Part shown: positions 20,781-24,657 of the stretch, one piece after another
How the letters are laid out: each line of letters opens with the position of its first letter
How positions within the stretch are numbered: position 1 is the stretch's first letter
Assembly (NCBI GenBank): GCA_045617625.1
Contig: JAZLJA010000041.1
Coordinates: 1 to 24,657 of the forward strand
Length of the DNA: 24,657 nucleotides
Source: Firm-04 sp045617625
Lineage (GTDB): Bacteria; Bacillota; Clostridia; Oscillospirales; Ruminococcaceae
Direction: 5' to 3'
Made by a program: the position numbers and the translations under genes
Notes under the pieces: generated by a model
Told to the model about the DNA's origin: nothing
Seen by the model: the letters and a program-made list of their open reading frames with translations, nothing else
The model's database searches: none

Positions 20781-21443
20781 TCAATTTTCAGAAAATGCGT
20801 TGATTTCCGCTTGCAGCAGCTTGAATACCAGTGCAACAAGATAACCGTCAGCCACCGCATGATTCAGCCGCACACTGACAGGCATCATCAGCCGACCGTC
20901 TTCCATGCGGTATCGGCCCCAGTTCACGATCGGCGCAAAATAAAGATATCCGTCGGGCAGTTCCACATTCAGCGCATCATAGGAAATCCACGACACATAC
21001 GACGCATCAAACCAGTTCGGGTGATTCGCCGCATCAAGTCCGTATTCCCTCGTCTCCTTTGCCGCCGCGATATCTGCGCAGGCATGACGGTAAAAGGTCT
21101 CATAATCCGCGTAATATGTGGAATAAACAGGTGTGCAGGTCTCGGTATCCTCATGAAACACATACTGCGTTGGATTGATCTGATCATAGCAGATCAGTGT
21201 GTCGGTCTGCCACAGATATCCCATGCGGTAATCATCGCGGGAGTTGAGCACCTTGCACAGCAGATACAGAAAATTGACGTAGAACTTGGTGCCCGTGCGC
21301 TCGGCATGAGATTTCAGCGCAGTCACATCCACACGCGCCGTCATGGATACAGAGCATTTGCAATCCTCAGAAAAGTGCCGATATACGCCCTTTCTGTAGT
21401 ATTTCTCGCGATCAATGATTCGATATGAAGCTTCCATAGGCAT
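20781..21443 (-). CDS. Chloramphenicol acetyltransferase-like acyltransferase
   Basis: A 220-aa protein of type A CAT size and layout. It begins ASYRIIDREKYYRKGVYRHF, matching the CAT start (IDxxxWxRxxxFxHF), and carries LNHAVADGYLV near the C-terminus, corresponding to the catalytic HHAVCDGYH motif (His195, Asp199 retained). The second His before it is Asn and the Cys is Ala. It may acetylate chloramphenicol or another hydroxylated compound; resistance cannot be concluded. Its ATG shares one base with the stop of the upstream hydrolase gene (TGATG). Third gene of the Nudix operon. Confidence 0.8.
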   Translation of the reverse strand: MPMEASYRIIDREKYYRKGVYRHFSEDCKCSVSMTARVDVTALKSHAERTGTKFYVNFLYLLCKVLNSRDDYRMGYLWQTDTLICYDQINPTQYVFHEDTETCTPVYSTYYADYETFYRHACADIAAAKETREYGLDAANHPNWFDASYVSWISYDALNVELPDGYLYFAPIVNWGRYRMEDGRLMMPVSVRLNHAVADGYLVALVFKLLQAEINAFSEN

Positions 21444-21967
21444 CAGAGAATGTCGATTTGGCAGCAGCGCATTGCCGCGATTGCCGCATTATGAGTCTCG
21501 GGGCTGACGCCTGCACAGCATTTCTCATCGACGGCAATCGGAAACTCAGGGAAATTCGCCTTGAGCAGCAGCGCGTTGGAAATCACGCAAATGTCGGTGC
21601 AAAGACCGATAAGCGTGACTTCAAACGGTTCATCGCCAGCCGATTTTGCAAGCAGCTTCGGCAATTTCACCGAGCCGAATGTCGGTTTTTCCACTCTGTG
21701 ATATCCTTTGCCTTTGAGTGCCTTTGCAATCTCCTTGTCAAGCTTCCAGCCATCCGTGCCCTTGATGCAGTGCGGCACAGGCAGCTTTTTGCCCTCGGCA
21801 GTCTCCATATAGTTTTCGCCATGTGTGTCAAACGTCACGTAGATCTCGCCTTCAAAATTGCGGATTTTTTCAGCAGCAGCAGGGATAATCGCCTGTGCTT
21901 CTTTTGTGCCGAGTGCTCCGTCCACAAAGTCGCGCTGCAAATCGACCACCACAAGATATTTTTTCAT
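21443..21967 (-). CDS. Isochorismatase-family cysteine hydrolase, probably nicotinamidase-like
   Basis: A 174-aa protein. The catalytic triad is visible as Asp9 (VVVDLQRDF), Lys94 (VEKPTFGS) and Cys127 (GLCTDICVIS). The metal site DxH is FDTHG (Asp47, His49), with a third His in PVPHCIKGT (His66). This set is that of PncA-type nicotinamidases, which turn nicotinamide into nicotinate for NAD recycling. An AAGGAGG ribosome-binding site is present and the start overlaps the Nudix gene by 4 nt (ATGA). The neighbouring NrtR-like Nudix protein supports a link to NAD metabolism. Confidence 0.85.
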   Translation of the reverse strand: MKKYLVVVDLQRDFVDGALGTKEAQAIIPAAAEKIRNFEGEIYVTFDTHGENYMETAEGKKLPVPHCIKGTDGWKLDKEIAKALKGKGYHRVEKPTFGSVKLPKLLAKSAGDEPFEVTLIGLCTDICVISNALLLKANFPEFPIAVDEKCCAGVSPETHNAAIAAMRCCQIDIL

Positions 21968-22806
21968 ATGAGTTCCTCCTTTTTTCGGATAAAAAGTTTG
22001 GCGGGGCGATGTCCCGCACCTGTCACAAATTCATTGGTTTCCTCCACCTCGGCGGCGATTTTGCGCCGAAAGTTTGCAGGCACCATCGCAATGTCGGTGA
22101 TGGTCTCCTGCACCATCTGCAACTGTGTGAGCGTAAATTTTTCAGGCAGGAAATCAAACACCATTTCAAGATTTTTCCCGTATCTGCGTAATTTTGCAAT
22201 CGCCGAAGCGATGATTGCCGCATGGTCGAATGCAAGACCGTCATTCTCCGCGATCTCATATGCCCCTGCTGCACTGCATCCGCTTATTTTTCGCAGTTTT
22301 GCTGATAAAACCGTATCATCATGCCGCAGAGTGAGGGCAGCATCCGTATCGGTTTCGACAAATGTCACATCGAACCACTGTGCAGCCGCCGCGTCGTTTC
22401 CGGCCATGATGCGCACATTTTCCTCGGTGAGAATGGAAAGAAACGCCACTGACAGGATCCGCCCCCGCGGGTCACGGTCGGGCTGACTGAACACGCCCAC
22501 CGAACGCAAAGCTGTCGGTGCAACACCGGTCTCCTCTTGGAGTTCACGCGCCGCGCATTGCTCGATGGTTTCAGTGGGCTGCAAAAATCCGCCGGGAAGC
22601 GCCCAGGCATCACAAAACGGATGAACGCCGCGGCGAATCAGAAGCAGAGAAAGATGCTGTTTCGGGTTTTTCCGATAGCTTTCCTCACTCTCCGCACGAA
22701 TGGCGAACGTGACAACATCTGCGGCAACCGACGGACGCTCGTAATCATCCAGACGATATTGCTCGAGAAATTCAGCCTCATCCAAAGATGCGTGGTCATC
22801 TGACAT
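21964..22806 (-). CDS. Nudix hydrolase with C-terminal winged helix (NrtR-like)
   Basis: A 280-aa protein. ATG 22806 (MSDDHASLDEAEF) is preferred, with GGAGG 8 nt upstream; an ATG two codons earlier is too close. Residues 30-170 are a Nudix domain with a complete box, G-x5-E-x7-REL-x-EE-x-G (in ALPGGFLQPTET ... ARELQEETGV), so pyrophosphatase activity is possible. The last 90 residues (FDHAAIIASAIAKLRR, FTLTQLQMVQETI, then a NFRRK ... TG ... RPAKLF pattern) match the DNA-binding winged helix of NrtR-type regulators that sense ADP-ribose and control NAD synthesis. First gene of an operon with a nicotinamidase-like hydrolase. Confidence 0.85.
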   Translation of the reverse strand: MSDDHASLDEAEFLEQYRLDDYERPSVAADVVTFAIRAESEESYRKNPKQHLSLLLIRRGVHPFCDAWALPGGFLQPTETIEQCAARELQEETGVAPTALRSVGVFSQPDRDPRGRILSVAFLSILTEENVRIMAGNDAAAAQWFDVTFVETDTDAALTLRHDDTVLSAKLRKISGCSAAGAYEIAENDGLAFDHAAIIASAIAKLRRYGKNLEMVFDFLPEKFTLTQLQMVQETITDIAMVPANFRRKIAAEVEETNEFVTGAGHRPAKLFIRKKEELI

Positions 22807-22839
22807 TATCATTCCCTCCTTTTTGTTATTTTCATTCTG

Positions 22840-22868
22840 ATTATATCACACAAATCGTAACTTGTCAA
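22840..22868 (-). promoter_or_regulatory. Full-consensus sigma-A promoter of the Nudix operon
   Basis: On the minus strand, TTGACA (22863-22868), 17-bp spacer, TATAAT (22840-22845) preceded by TGA. Start near 22833. No clear inverted repeat operator was seen. Confidence 0.88.
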
Positions 22869-22893
22869 GCCCTTTTTGAAAAATCGCAAACAA

Positions 22894-22934
22894 AACCCGC
22901 ATCCAATGACATGGCTTGTCTTTGGATGCGGGTT
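22894..22934 (-). terminator. Terminator upstream of the Nudix operon promoter
   Basis: A perfect 12-bp stem AACCCGCATCCA / TGGATGCGGGTT followed on the minus strand by TTGTTTG. It ends transcripts coming from the YunG-like gene and the small remnant. Confidence 0.8.
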
Positions 22935-22940
22935 GCATGA

Positions 22941-23075
22941 TCACTTTCTGCGTTTCTTGACAGTGCTGCTGTCAAATTTACGGCTTGCATTTTCCAAGCC
23001 ATCCGTGGTGATGACAAAAATCGTGTGCGAGGGGACCAGTATCAAAAAGCGTTCAAGGCTCAATCGTTTCGGCAT
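22941..23075 (-). pseudogene. 44-aa ORF with a von Willebrand A-like motif, probable gene remnant
   Basis: ATG 23075 with GGGGGTG upstream to TGA 22941. The middle reads TIFVITTDGLENASRKFD, which matches the strand-loop 'V-x-x-x-TDG-x-x-NAS' found around one metal-site loop of vWA-type proteins. The first MIDAS motif (DxSxS) and the rest of the domain are absent. The N-terminal dozen residues and the basic end KKRRK do not fit the family. The simplest reading is a gene reduced by deletion. It lies 28 nt after the YunG-like gene. Confidence 0.45.
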
Positions 23076-23103
23076 ATGTTCACCCCCGATCCATTATGAG
23101 GTC

Positions 23104-23538
23104 TTAATTCGCAAGCATCTGCGTGAGTTTTTCGCGAAGATACAGATACCGCTGATACTTCTCCTCTTTGGCAAAATGCACCTCACGCCGCTGAATGGGA
23201 TTATCTGTATAGCACAGCACCTCATCGCCAAACTGCTCGGAGGTCAAGTCAAACACACAGTCGCCAACGACATTATAGCAGTGAAAATTCCCATCGCCGC
23301 GTGCAATTCCATAGACCTCTCCGCCAAAAATATCCTGTGCCAAAAACGCCGTGATCGAACATTGCCCCAGTGTCTGATTCTCACGCGACCAGTTTGCACG
23401 CATCCGCGGCGCACAGGTGTCCGCGCACCAGAGCTCAGACAACAAATCGTAGAGCATACGCGGATTTTTCACCGCAAGAAACGGTGCATGCGCCGCCGAG
23501 ACATCGGCTTTTTCCCATCCATAAAAATGATAGTTCAT
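23104..23538 (-). CDS. YunG-like protein of unknown function
   Basis: A 144-aa protein. The core reads LWCADTCAPRMRANW, then QTLGQCSITAFLAQDIFGG, VYGIARGDGNFHCYN and FDLTSEQFGDEV, the conserved pattern of the B. subtilis YunG family, including invariant Cys and His residues that could form a protease- or amidase-like site (inference). No signal peptide. AAAGGATG precedes the ATG. A terminator lies just upstream (23555-23587) and no separate promoter is obvious, so expression may depend on readthrough from the AIM24 unit. Confidence 0.78.
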   Translation of the reverse strand: MNYHFYGWEKADVSAAHAPFLAVKNPRMLYDLLSELWCADTCAPRMRANWSRENQTLGQCSITAFLAQDIFGGEVYGIARGDGNFHCYNVVGDCVFDLTSEQFGDEVLCYTDNPIQRREVHFAKEEKYQRYLYLREKLTQMLAN

Positions 23539-23554
23539 ATATCATCCTTTCAGC

Positions 23555-23587
23555 AAAAAGCAGCCGTCCGAATGGTCAAACGGCTGC
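23555..23587 (-). terminator. Terminator after the AIM24 gene
   Basis: On the minus strand, a perfect 8-bp stem GCAGCCGT / ACGGCTGC with a 12-nt loop, then TTTTT. It is only 16 nt before the YunG-like start. Confidence 0.82.
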
Positions 23588-23593
23588 TGAATA

Positions 23594-24298
23594 TCAGTTT
23601 GATTTTGTAATAATATACGGCTGAATCGCAGAAGCCAACACATTTGAGGGCATCGTCTGGAGCCAGATTCTTCCGGGTCCTGTCACCTTGGTATTGAACA
23701 GACCTTCGCCGCCGAGCAGTGCATTTCCAATGCCTTTAACGCTTTCGACATCGACCGAGCAGGTCTGCTCCATTGCCGCAAGATAGCCCGTATCGACAAG
23801 CATGGATTGCCCCGGACCGAGAATATACTCACACACGCAGCCATTGATTTCAAGGAAAACCATACCGTTTCCGCTGAACTTCTGCATGATGAAACCCTCG
23901 CCGCCAAAGAAACCGGCACCCAGCTTCTTCTGGAAGAAAATGGACATCTCAACACCGACAGTATTGGCAAGATATGCGGATTTCTGCGCAACAACAGGAT
24001 TTCGTGATACATCAAAACAGATGATGTTTCCTGGGAATGTAGCAGCGAATGCAATCTCGCCTGCGCCTTGTGATGCCGTATAGGTGTTGCGAAAAATCGA
24101 CTCACCCGTGATAGCGCTTTTCGCCATTTTTCCAAGCGCACCGAGTACACCGCCGCCGCCGCGTCCGCCCAGATGGGTGTTCATCGAAATGGTGGTGGTC
24201 ATCCACGACATTGCACCTTTCTGACATTCAATACTTTCACCAGGCTGCAATCTGCAAATCAACACAGGCAAAGGTGCATTACGCACTTCATATTCCAT
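23594..24298 (-). CDS. AIM24 / TIGR00266 family protein
   Basis: A 234-aa protein of the usual family length. It begins MEYEVRNAPLPVLICRLQPGE and contains ESIECQKGAMSWM, a glycine-rich loop (GGRGGGGVLG), the LGAGFFGGEGFIMQKFSGNG segment and GNALLGGEGLFNTKVTGPG, all typical of this beta-roll family. The biochemical role is unknown; homologues include yeast mitochondrial Aim24. Two equivalent GGEG loops reflect the family's internal duplication. Start at ATG 24298, with GGAG about 10 nt upstream. It follows the 35-aa ORF by 37 nt in the same transcript. Confidence 0.9.
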   Translation of the reverse strand: MEYEVRNAPLPVLICRLQPGESIECQKGAMSWMTTTISMNTHLGGRGGGGVLGALGKMAKSAITGESIFRNTYTASQGAGEIAFAATFPGNIICFDVSRNPVVAQKSAYLANTVGVEMSIFFQKKLGAGFFGGEGFIMQKFSGNGMVFLEINGCVCEYILGPGQSMLVDTGYLAAMEQTCSVDVESVKGIGNALLGGEGLFNTKVTGPGRIWLQTMPSNVLASAIQPYIITKSN

Positions 24299-24335
24299 AT
24301 AGATTCATCTCCAGATCCAAATATTCAAAATTGAT

Positions 24336-24443
24336 TTAATTGCCTTCACCATTGACAGGCGGCAACTCATCCGATGATGTGATAATATCCATATTGTCAA
24401 AGCAAATGACTTCCAAACTCGGTGACTGATACTTCGTTTCCAT
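24336..24443 (-). CDS. 35-aa acidic small protein before the AIM24 gene
   Basis: ATG 24443 to TAA 24336, with a good AAAGGAG 6 nt before the start and a strong promoter 60 nt upstream. It begins METKYQSPSLEVICFDNMD and ends in an acidic, Pro- and Gly-containing tail (SSDELPPVNGEGN). The form 'short K-Y-x-x-P-x-L/M-E-V head, D-I-I-T-S, polar glycine-ended tail' resembles many small predicted peptides of gut Firmicutes whose role is unknown. It has no signal peptide. No modifying enzyme is adjacent, so a RiPP role would be a guess. Confidence 0.6.
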   Translation of the reverse strand: METKYQSPSLEVICFDNMDIITSSDELPPVNGEGN

Positions 24444-24505
24444 AAAATACTCCTTTCGGTACACATTCGTGCGGATAATGAACATTTTGATCATTACATA
24501 TCATA

Positions 24506-24534
24506 ATTATAACATAAAAGAATGATAAGTGCAA
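24506..24534 (-). promoter_or_regulatory. Sigma-A promoter of the small ORF / AIM24 unit
   Basis: On the minus strand, TTGCAC (24529-24534), 17-bp spacer, TATAAT (24506-24511) with extended TGT. The start is near 24499, giving a leader of about 55 nt. Confidence 0.83.
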
Positions 24535-24603
24535 TAGAAAAGCAACATTTTTGGCGATATTGACGAAATGTTTTTCGATGAAAAGAAAGTAAAATTCCTG
24601 TAT

Positions 24604-24636
24604 ATACAAAAAAAGCCCGATAAATCGGACTTTTTT
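24604..24636 (-). terminator. Terminator downstream of the tRNA
   Basis: A short GC stem (GTCCGA / TCGGGC on the minus strand, one mismatch) extended by a run of A and a run of T on either side. It lies directly after the tRNA 3' end. Confidence 0.65.
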
Positions 24637-24638
24637 CT

Positions 24639-24657
24639 TGGTGGGCCATCAGGGACT
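24639..24657 (-). tRNA. 3' end of a tRNA gene (rest beyond the window)
   Basis: On the minus strand the last 19 nt read AGTCCCTGATGGCCCACCA. This fits the end of a tRNA: part of the T-loop, the T-stem strand CCCTG, a 7-nt acceptor strand ATGGCCC, discriminator A and an encoded CCA. The acceptor 5' strand should be GGGCCAT. The anticodon is outside the window, so the amino acid cannot be named. Confidence 0.7.

Noticed and set aside
20679..21428. Plus-strand frame of 249 codons opposite the CAT-like gene
   Set aside because: Only its first 30 or so codons read like protein (part of the frameshifted small gene); the rest is the antisense of the acetyltransferase.
20781..21443. Chloramphenicol resistance gene
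   Set aside because: The fold matches, but the catalytic motif is altered and the gene is embedded in an NAD-related operon; many CAT-like proteins do not confer resistance.

Overview
The window looks like a Firmicutes chromosome of the Ruminococcus type (inference). The reasons are two secreted proteins ending in cellulosome-style type I dockerins, strong AGGAGG ribosome-binding sites, a CwlD-like sporulation amidase, and Clostridia-typical small families (SPFH plus ribbon-helix-helix, CpXC, YunG, AIM24). Most recognisable promoters are sigma-A type with exactly 17 bp between the boxes and an extended -10 (TGn).

Layout. 1-3242 (minus): start of the S10 ribosomal operon, rpsJ-rplC-rplD-rplW-rplB-rpsS, cut by the window edge. 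Its promoter lies at 3679-3707, and a roughly 430-nt leader holds a terminator-like attenuator. 3860-4087: a gene-free run of seven consecutive hairpins. 4089-5405 (minus): a cytoplasmic GH43 glycosidase. 5503-6279 (plus): a cysteine-containing membrane protein. 6433-8007 (minus): an SPFH / ribbon-helix-helix / small membrane protein operon. 8227-9890 (plus): a membrane protein and a zinc-ribbon M48 peptidase. 10038-12734 (plus): an operon of an ECF-type sigma factor, a membrane-anchored putative anti-sigma protein and a secreted dockerin protein. 12786-14948 (minus): a small membrane protein, a CpXC protein, surE and a VOC-family protein.

15007-20478 is the most interesting part. A CwlD-like N-acetylmuramoyl-L-alanine amidase gene (minus) is split in two by a 4,728-bp element. 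The N-terminal part is at 20299-20478 and the C-terminal part at 15007-15570. Both junctions share the 5-bp sequence CATGG, and removing the element rebuilds an uninterrupted 247-aa amidase with its GHGG motif restored in frame. The element encodes a large serine recombinase, a 39-aa ORF just upstream of it, a secreted leucine-rich-repeat protein with a dockerin, and a zinc-ribbon membrane protein. The rejoined element ends form an inverted-repeat attP-like site. The arrangement resembles the B. subtilis skin element in sigK. It could be a programmed, excisable interruption of a sporulation gene, or simply a mobile element that has inactivated the gene in this strain; sequence alone cannot decide.

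20616-24657: a frameshifted small gene (plus), then a minus-strand operon of a Nudix/winged-helix (NrtR-like) protein, a nicotinamidase-like hydrolase and a chloramphenicol-acetyltransferase-like protein. Next come a small remnant with a von Willebrand A-like motif, a YunG-like protein, an AIM24 protein with a 35-aa ORF in front of it, and the 3' end of a tRNA at the right edge.
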